Below, piece after piece: positions 1 through 11,052 of a DNA stretch of 64,000 bases. The stretch covers positions 186,001 through 250,000 of the forward strand of contig RDEW01000052.1 in the NCBI GenBank assembly GCA_011109175.1, in the 5' to 3' direction. The translations under genes and the position numbers were made by a program. Below the pieces are notes generated by a model, which was not told the DNA's origin, did no database searches, and was given only the letters and a program-made list of their open reading frames with translations. The first letter of the stretch is position 1. Every line of letters starts with the position of its first letter. The DNA is from Dicyema japonicum (Eukaryota; Dicyemida; Rhombozoa; Dicyemidae).

Positions 1-780
1 AATTATCTGCATATATATTTTAAACTGAATTACGTGTCAATTAGATTCTGAGTCGAACAATTAACTGAATCCTCCATTTGCTATGGAATAACACACTCAT
101 CACTTAAACTATCTAAGATATAATATGATATATATGTAAAACCATGAAATATTGAGTTTATTCTCTTTATTCCTCGATATCTTTCGAAAGGAATTTCGTT
201 AGAAAATGAATGGGCAGAAATGTTATTACGTACACAGCATTTTCTAGCTTATCAAGCCACTTTTTTTCACTGTTATGAAGCACTTTCTCGTTATCGTTTG
301 ATTGAATCGTTCGACGATCCCTTGTGTCCGAGGATTGTTAGGCCTGCCGTGAATTCGCTTTTGAAATCAGCGCAAAGTTTTGTTATTTCTCGATTTTTTA
401 ATTCAGACCCATTATCTGACTGAAGATATTTGCATGGCCCATTCAGGTAAAACCATGATCTTAGATTTCACACACTTCTTTTCCAGACTTATTGAGTCGC
501 TTGACAAACGCGAATCTAAAAAAATTGTTTTAAAAAGCCAACCTACTATATATAAAATCAATTTGAAACTTGGATTCACTGTTGAAATTTTTTTCAGATC
601 TCTGAAAACGTTCATTTGGACAAGAAGCTAACACAAGGTGATTTATATCTCCAATCTACAATATAAAGGAATCTTACGTTTAAAGGACGCGAAAATTTTC
701 AAACTTCACAATTTCAAATGACTTTTTTGATAATCTCATTCTTGACAGTAAAGTACTTTGTCGAAATTCATACTCATTTT
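1..780. other. Unit segment downstream of RT-1, no confident gene
   Basis: Short frames on both strands that are not consistent among the three copies (equivalents 17631-18400 and 46291-47030). It may contain the 3' untranslated tail of the minus-strand RT-1 element, because frames near 412-615 continue in that orientation. Nothing else recognised. Confidence 0.4.
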
Positions 781-2010
781 ATTTACTTCTCAGTGTGAAA
801 TTCGTGTAATAATTTCGCCAGGAGCTCCATTTCGGATTCATTCTCCAGGGATATGACTAACTTGGGATCAGTGCATTTAAGATCTGTACATTCATTGTAC
901 ATTTACAATACCTTTCATTGATAAAAGGAAAATTTTCTAACTTCTTGACAGTGCCTCGGAAGATTTTCGGGAAAATTGCTATGCAGGGCATCTTTTAAAA
1001 TTCCATACAGGTACAAACATAGAGTCTATTCAGATTTATTTCATGCAGTCTTTCACAAAACCCTTGTAAGAACCCATTACAAGAAATAATCCAAGCTAAA
1101 TATCACCTTTGGTCGGAGGTGAATAGAGTGGATGTTGATTTTGGAGCCGATACCAAGAGACGGCGCGCTATCAATCGTGGATACAATCCACTTTTTTCTG
1201 TGCGAGTAAGACTGCTTTTTTTTCAATTATGATATCGTCAGCATAAGAAAGCAGTAGGAAGTTCTTTTCAATACCTGCTGGCAGGTCGTGAAGGAAAAGA
1301 TTAAATAGAGTATCCTTAGGGCACTCCGTTTGGCAGTAAACGTGATGACTTCCCACGTCTTCCAGATAAGTTTTTGCGAATTTTTTAAATAAAGATTTTT
1401 CCAACTAAATGTTTTTTCGGTACAGAGTCAAATTCCTTGTTGATCTCAATCGAGACAATTGTTATCCGCAATCTTTTGGGGTAGTGTTCAAACCATTCAC
1501 AATGCGTTGATAAGAGAGTTGTGGTTGATCTTACAGAACGGAATCCGTGTTGGAAATTCGGTTGAGTTAGGGAAGGGGTAAATTCAAATAAGATCAACTT
1601 TTTCAACACTTTTGATATAGTTGAGGTCAATGATATTGGTCTATATGAACTGAGATCATTTTTTGCTTTTCCGGCCTTATGAGTTGGAGTGATAAGCGAG
1701 TTCTTCTATATTTGGGGGATAGTGTTCCAGTTAACAAACAGGTTAAAATTTCCGTAAGGTAGCTAATTGCGTATTTACTAAGGTGTTCTGGGTGAAGTCA
1801 AGATAGTTTGTCTGAGCCGCAGACCCGTGAGTTCTTTAATCCGGCGATGACCTCTGAGACCTGCTTGTCAGAGAATAGTTCTTGGTAAGGTACATTTTTC
1901 GGTTTGCGGACACGTACGTTGATATCCAGTTCTTTAGAGAATTTCTTGAAGGTGATCGCAGAGTACTGTTTCATTAGTAGATTAGGGTGTATATGACAAT
2001 TATGTTCTGG
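780..2010 (-). pseudogene. LINE reverse transcriptase remnant RT-1, copy A
   Basis: Frames read right to left give LINE landmarks in order: a pre-RT region (VSEVIAGLKNSRVCGSDK), SSYRPISLTSTISKVL, QHGFRS..STTTLL, palm motif A as INKEFDSVP, and motif C as SYADDIII (codons 1231-1245). Motif B is destroyed by a 14-bp deletion at about 1310 that shifts frame, and a TAA lies just before it. The layout fits a jockey/CR1-type non-LTR element. It is fragmented into short frames and cannot encode a working enzyme. The remainder down to 780 is probably the thumb and C-terminal part. Confidence 0.75.
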
Positions 2011-2504
2011 AGAAAGGTTACAGGTTAATTGTTGTTCGTAAATTTAATTAAAAAATATGAATTTTTGAAAATTTTTTAATGGATATTTAAATATATAAAT
2101 TTTAATTATTTAATTAACGAATGGCTCTAGTGAGATTATCTCAAGAAAAATTAAATCTGTAACAATTTAAACGTAGCAGGAAACATTTAGTCAACTTGAA
2201 GTATTTCAGCTTAACTCTCTACAAATTTATTTTCGACGAGGAAAAAGCAATATTTGAAGTATTTCGGGATTGTTAGGGAACTGATAGAGCCTGTTATCTC
2301 AAATTGTGAATTTTGTTAAGTAATTTTTGGTTACTATTTTCACAGGAAAGAAATTAATGCCTTTAACACCGATCTTTGCAAGAAGACTAAGGATCGCTAT
2401 ATTGCTCAATGAACCTAAGGAGATACTCCGAAATAAATGATGGATATTCATTGTATGATTTACTGGAACATTGGATGGAGAATAAAGAATATGACTTGAC
2501 GGAA

Positions 2505-2720
2505 TTAAAGTTTTGTTTGTTTTGTCTGTCCTCCTCTTCCCTTCCTATATACTATACTGGCGTCATAGTATTCACCTTGCGCCCAGTGCCAGGTGGCACA
2601 AAAAAAGGATCAATTGCTCTCTCCCACTCTATTGGAGGGGTTTCCACAACTGTAAGGAATGGATGTCTTTTACCTTTTATGCGGGTTCCTGATTTCTTCT
2701 GACAGATCTGCGAACTCCTG
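2505..2720. repeat. Repeat family Y, copy in unit A
   Basis: A GC-richer stretch of about 200 bp containing CGCCCAGTGCCAGGTGGCA and TTGGAGGGGTTTCCACAACTG. It recurs at 20155-20370 and 49890-50110 as unit copies, and in diverged form at 52530-52745. The independent location of the fourth copy shows it is a dispersed repeat, probably a SINE or a LINE end. No terminal structure resolved. Confidence 0.6.
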
Positions 2721-2729
2721 ATTGTCGAT

Positions 2730-3530
2730 TGATTGTAAGTTTTCTCCAACAAAGTTCACTGAATTTTTAACTTTTTGAGAATCAGAAATATAGATGATTC
2801 CATGTTCTGGGAAACAGCTTTTTAAAGTTTCGAGTCAATGTGCGACAGGAAAATCGTAATTTAAGTTAGTTTTGGCACTTTTAAGTTTGACTTTATTGCA
2901 ATATCTGACCTGTATGACACATTTGAATATAGTTCTGATGAATGCAATTTTAATTGACACTGACAATTTATCTTATGTTTTTCAAATTTGACTACGTGGT
3001 GTCATGTAGCGACTTGATGAAAGATTTCTCTTCCTATTGATATTACAAAAAAGAGTAATCCTACAGTTAATTGATCACAAATTTGTCTATTTTTTTATTA
3101 AACAGAAAACTCATTAAATTCACAAGTTGCTTAAAATAGTAGAATTATTAAATAATATATGAAATTCACATCAAAGAGGATTAGCATGTCAAGATTATGC
3201 TGTGAATCATCTTGATTACTTAAAAGAACAAAATCGACCACTATACTCAGAGATCTGTCCACATGGTCCATATTGCTTATTCGAACTAGAAACTTTCAGT
3301 TAAACAATATTTTAAGAATTGAATTTTTCGATCACTTAACTTTAGCCACATTAATCCTAACAACAAATCTTCAAAATTTGGCTTTTTCTAATTTGAAAAC
3401 TAACCTACGTGGTATTTAACGCAATTTCACTCCATCACATGAAAAATTCCGAAATGCAAAAAAATCGATTGCAGACGCTTAGATGGGTAGACTAGTGTAC
3501 AATTTTTTATTTTAGATTACATATAAACCC
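2730..3530. other. AT-rich unit segment, no gene seen
   Basis: Collinear with 20380-21110 in B and 50120-50860 in C. It has no frame that stays open in all three copies and no recognisable repeat ends. Confidence 0.5.
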
Positions 3531-3538
3531 TAATAAAA

Positions 3539-4060
3539 TTAATTTTTAACCACTAAATAAGTGTAACCAGGTCCCATTTTCACAGAAATAGAAGAACCTT
3601 CTAATATCAGAGATAAGTCCATCACAAAACCAATAGAAAAGGAATAGAACATCCTCTCTTGAGTTATGGGAACCTCTCTAATTCGTTCCGAGAACCGACA
3701 CACTTCCTCTATGTACGAGTCATTTTTGGAAATATCTGAGGTGTCAATATGGCTTTCGATCTTTTCATAAGTTTCTCGAATGGAGATGACCTTAGCGGTG
3801 AAGAGGAAAACGGGGAGAAATTTTGTAAACCTTAGTGGATATAAAGAGGGCATGATGTATATGAAAGTCGACGGAGGTGCCACACCGGCAATTTTTGAGT
3901 CTGGCAAATCTCAAGTCCAACTCTGGTGGGGATGCCGATGGAGAAAGTATCGTCGTCAAAGTGGGCCCCGACACTACCAACTCCTTCAGCAAAAAAGTAA
4001 TATAACTCGTTCGCATGGAGGACAATTTATCTTCGAACCAGTGAAAGTCGAAACGACAGG
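3539..4060 (-). pseudogene. Unknown gene fragment (C-terminal part), copy A
   Basis: A minus-strand frame runs from about 3907 to 3539 and ends in a predicted C-terminus (GPGYTYLVVKN). Upstream the homology continues in a shifted frame (ASPPELDLRFARLKN), because A has an extra base near 3890. Compared with copy C this segment is open where C is broken, and the reverse. Base composition is more GC-rich than its surroundings, as expected of exons. I recognise no domain. It may be a host gene fragment copied with the unit. Confidence 0.45.
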
Positions 4061-4239
4061 TATCATTAGAAGCAGGGTACTGACCCTACTAAACGATTGT
4101 TCGCTCAACGCGAAGATGAAAAATTATAAGAACGAAAGGAGCTGGCTCATTGAGCTCATTTCCTTGCAAATCGTCAGTGGAAATGCGTTTTCAACTATGA
4201 GAGCATCACCATTGATAATTGTTTTTTTTGCGTTTAAAT

Positions 4240-4915
4240 AAAGACACTTTTCTTTTTTATTTGTCATCATAAAAATCGTTCTGGTTTTACTCCTAAATGG
4301 ATTCGACAATCTCTCTCAGGAAAAGAAATTTAAGAACAACGACTCGCTTTCACGTTTGTTTTCGGATGTAATCCAGCGCGAAGTTAAACGAGGACCAAGA
4401 AAAACTAATGTGAAGAAAATATGGTGACTTTCCCTATGATATGCCATCGTATGTCAAATTATCGTGTAATGACTTATTCATGAAAAAGTCGTTGTAGAAC
4501 GATCTGCTCTGTAGCCATGTTGAAAATTCAGGCAGTGGTAGAACAAGGGAGATTAACATTAATACAAGCTTCTCCATCACTTTGTTCTTGAAGTGTTAAA
4601 TAAATAAATCTCAGCTTAAACGGAACTCACGTAATTTAAGATGTAAAGAACATTTATACTGTATAATTCAAGGCATCGAAGATGTTCTTAAGTAATTTTC
4701 TTTTTGCTTGGGTATGAATATTTAGAGATTTCGTTACTGAGCGATTAGTAACTAATTATGTAGTTAATCGATTCCAAGCAGCAACGTAGATATTTTGAAT
4801 CTTCGACGAAATAAAGAAGAGCGAGATTCTAACTTGGGACCTTCTGAATTCGGTCAGGCACTCACTAACTGATTCAACAATTGAAACGTGTAATTTTTAA
4901 ATATTTTATTTAATT
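4240..4915. other. Unit segment left of the SINE, no confident gene
   Basis: Its left end is a deletion junction: A jumps from the sequence at C 52033 to that at C 53771. The rest is collinear with 21950-22620 and 53770-54430. A short plus-strand reading (54 codons in B, 22008-22191) needs a 19-nt intron and is not conserved as an open frame. Confidence 0.4.
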
Positions 4916-4923
4916 TTAAATTT

Positions 4924-5138
4924 TTTTTCTAGCCTTTTCACGAGAGCCATAGTATTTATAGCTCCGCATAGGCAGGAAACACACTTTATTTAAGTAAAGA
5001 ACAGTTAATTTTAACTAATCGTAGAACCAAGGAATGATCTTCACTTCTTTTTTTTTTCTTGTGTGAGTGTCCTTTCTAGACAAATCCAGTTCCGCAGTGA
5101 GTATTCACTGATGACGGCGTCACTCGTCAAACCATTTC
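4924..5138 (-). mobile_element. tRNA-derived SINE, 5'-truncated, inserted in copy A
   Basis: Reverse complement of the body and 3' part of the full-length SINE at 30383-30725, without the tRNA head. It is flanked by a 9-bp direct repeat TTTAAATTT (4915-4923 and 5139-5147). Copies B (about 22621) and C (about 54440) have the empty site, with one TTTAAATTT and no insert, so the insertion is younger than the unit duplication. Confidence 0.85.
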
Positions 5139-5194
5139 TTTAAATTTATAATGCGATAGAAATTAAATAAAATCACAATAAATATAAAAAATAA

Positions 5195-6005
5195 ATGTGT
5201 CATTTAGGTTCCTTAATTGAACTAATTTTAGTTTTTTTATTATTTTTTATCACGTTGGCCATGCAATGTGGAAAAAATAATGGAAGCTCAATCCAACTAT
5301 TAAAAATGGATTTCTTACGAGGAGCCGTTTCTCAATAATAATGTAACAGCCATCCTCAGTGGTATAATATCTATCATGTTGTTTTGGAGGTTAATTTTAT
5401 TATTTATTAGAAATCAATTTTTTACAATGACAAAAAATAGTTTTGTCGTTTATAAACAGCCAAACGATTATATAGCGACTTTTGTCAGAGGATATATACA
5501 AGCTTACGTTTATTTATGCCAGGTGGATGAATCGGTTAAAATAACACAAATTTCTGTTTCAGTTAATTATACCGGTAAATATGTGATCTATAGAGATTTG
5601 AAAAAGAATTCAACTATGAACCAGAAATTTGGCATAAAATTGGTGAATATTTCAGTTGTTACAAATCAGGCTTAAAAAAAGCAACGTGGTGTTACAAAAA
5701 GATTTAATTGGTCAGGTTAGTTGTTGAATAATGATCGAATATGAATGCAAATCGAGCAATACAAAAGAATCTATAATGTCGACCATAGGTCGTATAGTGA
5801 ATGGCAAAAATTAATTCATCGGACAGTCAAAAAAAGAGGTATACATGTCGACAATCCGTCGGATATCGAATGGAGCAAATATAAATCATACAGTTTTTCT
5901 AGTGCCAAAGACGATGATTTAGGCTGTGTAATTTCAGCAATTTTGTCATTTCGTTAATTGTATATTTTAAAGTGAAACGAATAAGAGAGAAAGATCACTA
6001 CTTAA
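5195..6005 (+). pseudogene. Membrane glycoprotein gene, broken copy A
   Basis: Counterpart of the open gene at 22680-23542. Several one-base indels (for example in the stretch around 5300-5345 and near 5490) shift frame, and most of the third intron is deleted at about 5690. The first intron is 24 nt here against 27 nt in B. The tail region coding for the membrane span is also shifted. Confidence 0.6.
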
Positions 6006-6109
6006 TTTCAATTCCTTTAAATTAATAATAAATTTATTAATTTTTTATGTCAAATATTAAGACAATCTGTCTTTAATGTGTGAACACAGAGGATTAACTT
6101 TATCTCACA

Positions 6110-7460
6110 TTAAGATGACAGTGAGGATTTTGAAGATGATGAATTCTTCCCTTTCATATGTGCCCGATATATCCCGATATCTTACTATAAACCATGAACA
6201 TATTGCGATTGAATTCAATGCGTTATTTTTAACTATTCAATAAAAATGAAACTGTCTTATATACGGCCAAGTCTATAAGACAGAGAAGCCTAATGACAAA
6301 CCTGCTTTTTTTCGACAATCTTTTTACTATGCATTTTATCAAAATATTGGAAATTGATTTTAATCTAATAATCGTCCTTTCATTTTCATCAAAAAAATGA
6401 ATTCAAATGAGTTATTCCAAATCTACTCACGTCCTTCAACCAATTTATTCTTGAAGGTATTAACAAAATCCTCGCCACCTCAAAACAGTCGTTCTAATCA
6501 ATATACAAAAGGCGATCGACACTGTCTCAAGGAAAATCCTAACCCGGAAATTGTTGGCCTCTCTGTAACCTCATATAAAACTTTGGCTTGCTAACTTCAA
6601 TCAAGAAGACGGCCAGTATACATGTATGAGACCAAATCAGTTTCAAAATTACTACCACAATGGTGTCCCACAAGCTCCTTTGTCACCCCTTAATAAACTA
6701 TGTCTGGTATACCACAACCAGGTAAAAAGACATTTCCTCCTATAATCTTAATTATTCGAATCCTCCGATTGAGATCTTCCTAAGGCATCATAAAGAGTAC
6801 AATAATATTTTCACATATTAGAATTTGGCTAAATTATAATCGATTGATAGATTTACTGAAAATCTCAAATTCTTAATTACCTCAGACAAACGATTTGGAC
6901 AAATGACAGCGGAATATTTATCAACTAGACAAAAATAACTTTCATGAGGAAACTGAAAATCTTGGTGATCACCTTCGACACAAATGTCTTTTTCATATAT
7001 CAACGATGCTTTTGCGTCATGGAAAATCAATTTGTCCTGGACGAACAAACAAAGTATTCGAGACATTCAGCCCTTAACAGCCACTATTATTAGTAATTGG
7101 AAAACTAAAAAACTAATACCCTCATCACTTGAAGACCTTATCTGACAACATAGAAAAAGAATTACTACCTATGCAGACAGTGCAACTCTGAACAATACAC
7201 ATCAATGACGTGTCTTAAGAGAAAAATATGCATCACCCCTATCCAATAGATTCCATTGCTTCTGGTCATTAGATAATTCAAGTATAAATAATTATTCTGC
7301 TCATGAGAATTACGGCTTCTTTTCATCTCTGAATGGACATTCATTTATTCTAAAATTCATTACTACTATCATACTTAGGAAAATGAATGTTTGCGCATTC
7401 GAGCCAACTACTCTACTTAGCTCATTCTTCAAGTGTCAAACAACTGTTTATAATTTTATG
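6110..7460 (+). pseudogene. LINE reverse transcriptase remnant RT-2, copy A
   Basis: Plus-strand fragments show a LINE RT: IRP.FKTGKPKDKPAFFRP (about 6260-6320), a motif-A region around CSI.LQKAIDTVS, a motif-B remnant NGVPQ near 6660, and a later LKILV-type segment (about 6950). Many indels make it a clear pseudogene. It differs from RT-1 and lies in the opposite orientation. Confidence 0.65.
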
Positions 7461-7489
7461 TAGTCAAGGTAAAGAAATCCCTTAATGCA

Positions 7490-8150
7490 TCCAGTAATAA
7501 ATCTCAATTGTCTGTGTCAAATCCTTCGTAGTTTGGTTTCTTGAATCATATCCACGTTGATCTCGTGACATACCACAAATGATCGAATTTTATCCAGGAA
7601 AAAAGTGGACCCTATATGGCGAATGCATGGCTCAATGTATGTTTTTATAAAGTTTTCAAAATAGAGTGATTTCCAATTTTCTATAACCCAAAGAGACATT
7701 TCAACACGTTAGTATTCTCTTAATATTTTGTTACTACTTACCAAAATGGCGCAAGAGTTAGATGTGCATGTCAAAAATTACCCCAGGGATTTTAAGATCA
7801 TTTAAACAGGATAACACTATTGCTTGTTTTTGAATCTAACTCTGTCGACAAGCGGTTCTTCAACAACCATTCGTTAAGACAGTACAGGTTTCGTTGTAAT
7901 CGTTGTGGAAGTCAATTGAGAAAAGTATGTTCTTCAGATGTTTATTCCTGTGTGAAAAACCAAAATGTATACGTTTATCAAGATTGATAGATGGGGTTAA
8001 GTAGACATATCCTGTTTAATATGTGCCGAAATAATCTCCATCCGGTCTTAGTAATAATTATATCCAAGTGATTCGATTTACAAACTGGTCTTTGTTTTTG
8101 ATAAATAGATTTCTCCAGGGTGTGTTTTTACAAAAACATCCAATTGAGGG
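7490..8150 (-). pseudogene. LINE reverse transcriptase remnant RT-3, copy A (palm deleted)
   Basis: Counterpart of 25040-26500. About 0.3 kb carrying motifs A to C is missing at about 7895, where GTAATCGTT runs straight into TGTGGAAGTC. A second 0.5-kb deletion lies near 8012. Only the thumb-like part (FKKQAIVLSCLND-like) and a piece of the upstream region remain. Confidence 0.6.
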
Positions 8151-8755
8151 ACGTCACTACCTCGGTCAATAACTTGAAATATTAAAATATAATTTTTAAA
8201 AATTAAATTAAAATGAAACATTTAGAAAAATAATTTCTACTAAATAATTATTAAATCTAGAATAACTCAGATTATTTTTACGGATTTAAATTAAATCATT
8301 TTAATTGATTTCTGCGTTATTATAAAAATAAATCATATATATTTTCTTACGATGCTTAACAAAAATTTAATTTTTAGGTGGTAGTTCATTTTTTGGCTGA
8401 GCTGGTGACGTAACTAATAAAATATGTATGTAAAACCCAAGAAGCGACTTGCAACTAGCATTACTGTCCTTACGTTCAATGTTAGATGACTATTAAAAAG
8501 TTTGTTAAATAAAAACTCTGTGTGAAGAATTAAAGAAATATAAAGTCGAGATAAAATATTTATTGTAACACACGTGCCTGTAAATATTCTTTATAATTGT
8601 TAAACTATATAACATTAGATTTTTTGATTTTCAAAATCCTGTTCCGAAATGATGAATCACCGTGGACCCTTCATTCGAATTAACAGCAGAGAGACTCAAA
8701 CAAGGAACCTCATGGATTTTTGTCCGGAACTTATCAAACAGCGCTATGCTTTAGA
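7950..8755. other. AT-rich unit segment shortened by deletions, no gene
   Basis: Collinear with 27337-28555 (B) and 58345-59395 (C), but A lacks about 0.5 kb at 8553. B and C contain no shared open frame here. Confidence 0.45.
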
Positions 8756-8756
8756 G

Positions 8757-8960
8757 TTGCTGATAATAATAATAACTACACCAGAGACCACGATCACACA
8801 AACTAACTAATCACGTGATCCCAGCACGCTCTAGCAGGAAACTCATCTTGGCCCAATGCCTTCCTCGTCCCCGCACAAGCACGTAATCGGTCGAGTGACT
8901 AGACCTTCGCAGTCACGACGTCACGATCCGTGGTTCACTCATATCAAGGATTCAAGAAAC
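8757..8960 (-). repeat. Repeat family X, copy in unit A
   Basis: An element of about 200 bp with core CGGTCGAGTGAC and CACACAAACTAACTAAT, ending in an AAT/TTA-repeat tail at its left (3') end (8763-8775). The same element lies in the opposite orientation at 13890-14115. The trinucleotide tail matches the tails of the LINE at 26534 and the SINE at 30383, which suggests shared retrotransposition machinery. Confidence 0.65.
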
Positions 8961-9165
8961 ATTGGTGGCTGGAGTTCTCTAGAAATCTAGCGTTCTGTGA
9001 CTTTGGAGGATCTACAAGACAATCGTCCAAGAGATGAGTAACCCCATATACCGCATTTGGCAAAAATGTTGAAAGGAAAAAAGGAGAAGGGTCACTTGCG
9101 TTATCTGATGGTATGAATGCAATTCTTGCCATATCCGAGAGCGTTGTGGCAGATGACCCAAAAGA

Positions 9166-9893
9166 ATGGGCGAGGCAGGTAGTCCCTGCAGGTACGTAGC
9201 AGGCTATCTCGAATACCCTGAAATGGTTGGCCATACTTGGCGGAGCTCTGCAGTGGAAGATTCAGTACTGCTAATATCTGTGAGTGAACTCAAGAAAATG
9301 GCTGTAGGCAAAGAGGGTACTGGTCTAAAGGGGCAGGGACCAGGTGACCACAACTGTCAAAGAGAGCACCAGAGCTTTGATACGTTGCAACTCAAGCATG
9401 TTTATGAGGTCTTCGCGCAGAATCTCGCTGCAGCGGCACATGTCCCACTTGAGGACCGTAGATTTATCCGCAAAATCCCTCATTGTAAGGTTAACGGAGT
9501 AGTGTTAACCTGTATCAATAAGGCTGTCGCTTATCCGGTGGAGGCTAAGCCAGTAGGGTCACTGGGTGACATCTCCCTAGTGCTGTATGCAGGACAGATC
9601 ATCTATGAGGAATTGACTGACAAGCCCAGACCACTTAGTAAATGAGGGAGCAGATCTGTGCCAAGATTGCTTGGAGACAGACTGAGCTGGAAGCACTGGA
9701 GGAGCATATAAGTAGTGTGGCGAGAGGGGTTAGAGGAAAAGCACCGCCTATAGTAAAGGGGCTAATTAGTAAACTCCGTGTTCCAAAATGGGACCACAAA
9801 AAGTTGAGGAGGACAAAGGTGGTAATTGCGGTTTTGGGCCTGAAGCAAGCACTTTTAATGATTGCTTTCGAGTATCGAATTCTTAGAATTTAA
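9166..9893 (+). pseudogene. LINE N-terminal (pre-RT) region, copy A
   Basis: Two frames, 9166-9645 and 9642-9893, overlap at ATGA. The first ends in LGDISLVLYAGQIIYEELTDK, the second begins with REQICAKIAWRQTELEALEEH. This pairing resembles the segment before the RT in a group of invertebrate retroelements, where a conserved 'IYAGA..V...L..KPR' block is followed by a W/R-rich helical stretch. The element whose C-terminal region lies at 30737-31405 may be of the same kind. The ATGA step is probably a frameshift, since copy C has it too with further breaks. GC-rich against the AT-rich surroundings. Confidence 0.45.
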
Positions 9894-9894
9894 C

Positions 9895-11050
9895 CAAACA
9901 TTCCCATATTTTTTTGAGGTACGCACTTGCACATTTGTCACCCTTTACGACAGCATTATATATGTAAATTTAATCACTTTTCTTTTTACAAATACACTAT
10001 AAATTATTTATTTTAATTATCTTGAGCTCTTTCATGCTCTAATTGTCTGTTATTATTGGTTCTAATCAAATTATAGTGTCTCTCAAAAAAAACGTAAAAG
10101 CACGTGATCAAAAAGTATTTCAAAAGTGAAAAATATTATGTCACGGACGTACGTGGTATCGGCCCACACATGGTTAATGATCTTAATCAGTTAAAAAAAT
10201 AATTATATGTTTTTGTTCGTTATTAGATTAGGATTACAAATATATATTTTTTATTTTAAAATAATCACTTTTTTATTTTTAAAAAAAATAAAATTGAAAA
10301 ATGTGTACAGTATTAAAATACTTAGTTTTTCATTTATAAATTGTTTCTTAATAATAATTAATTTAAATTATTTAAAATTATTCCCCCATAAATGGGACAA
10401 GACAGAGCTAAGATTGTGAAGATTACTTTGTTTAGTCAAGATGGCTTTTATTTAAATAAGTAATCAAATTGAGATTTTTTTCAAAAAGTTTACGAATCCA
10501 TCGATTTAAAGTTTGGTTAAATAATTCCATTTGACCCAGGAACTTTGATCTCGGACGACTAATTTCAGTAGAACATTAAACTCTTTTATAGGGAATTTAT
10601 ACAATCATTTTTAAATTCTGGAAACGATTATAGTTGCCTTTATGGACAAGAGTTTGTTACAAACGTGTCTCGATAATTTGTTCAGAAGTCGTGGTTAAGC
10701 AAATTGTAAGTGCTTTTAAGAAATAACTAACTTTCCAAAAAATTTATAAGTAGTAGAAGCTCGTCAGTAACTCAATTCCCATCTACCTATTTAATCGGTT
10801 CCAACTTAAAAAGGAGACGGTAACTCCATGACCGAAATTCCATACTAAGAAACGATTACTCACTGGCAAAAAGATTCGGCATGGATTTCAGATTTTTGAC
10901 AATATCCTTTGATCACTACTCGGATAATTCTTCTAATTTGAGCCTTCAAAAGCAACCAATTAGTCTTAGTTTAACTCTGATTTAAAGAATAATTTTATCA
11001 ATTTAATTTATTAACTGATTTTTGTTTATTAGTAAAATTATTAATTAACG
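9895..11050. other. AT-rich segment between the LINE block and the ZYG-11-like gene, copy A
   Basis: Very AT-rich and collinear with 30040-30345 plus 31430-32193 (B) and 60780-61898 (C). No conserved frame. It contains the site where B acquired the LINE and SINE. Confidence 0.5.
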
Positions 11051-11052
11051 GA

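Noticed and set aside
6818-7066. 82-codon minus frame MSRILCLFVQDKL.. present in A and B
   Set aside because: It runs antisense to RT-2, whose plus-strand motifs on both sides explain the region.
10207-10419. 70-codon hydrophobic plus frame
   Set aside because: Extreme T/A composition alone creates it; it is not preserved in B or C.
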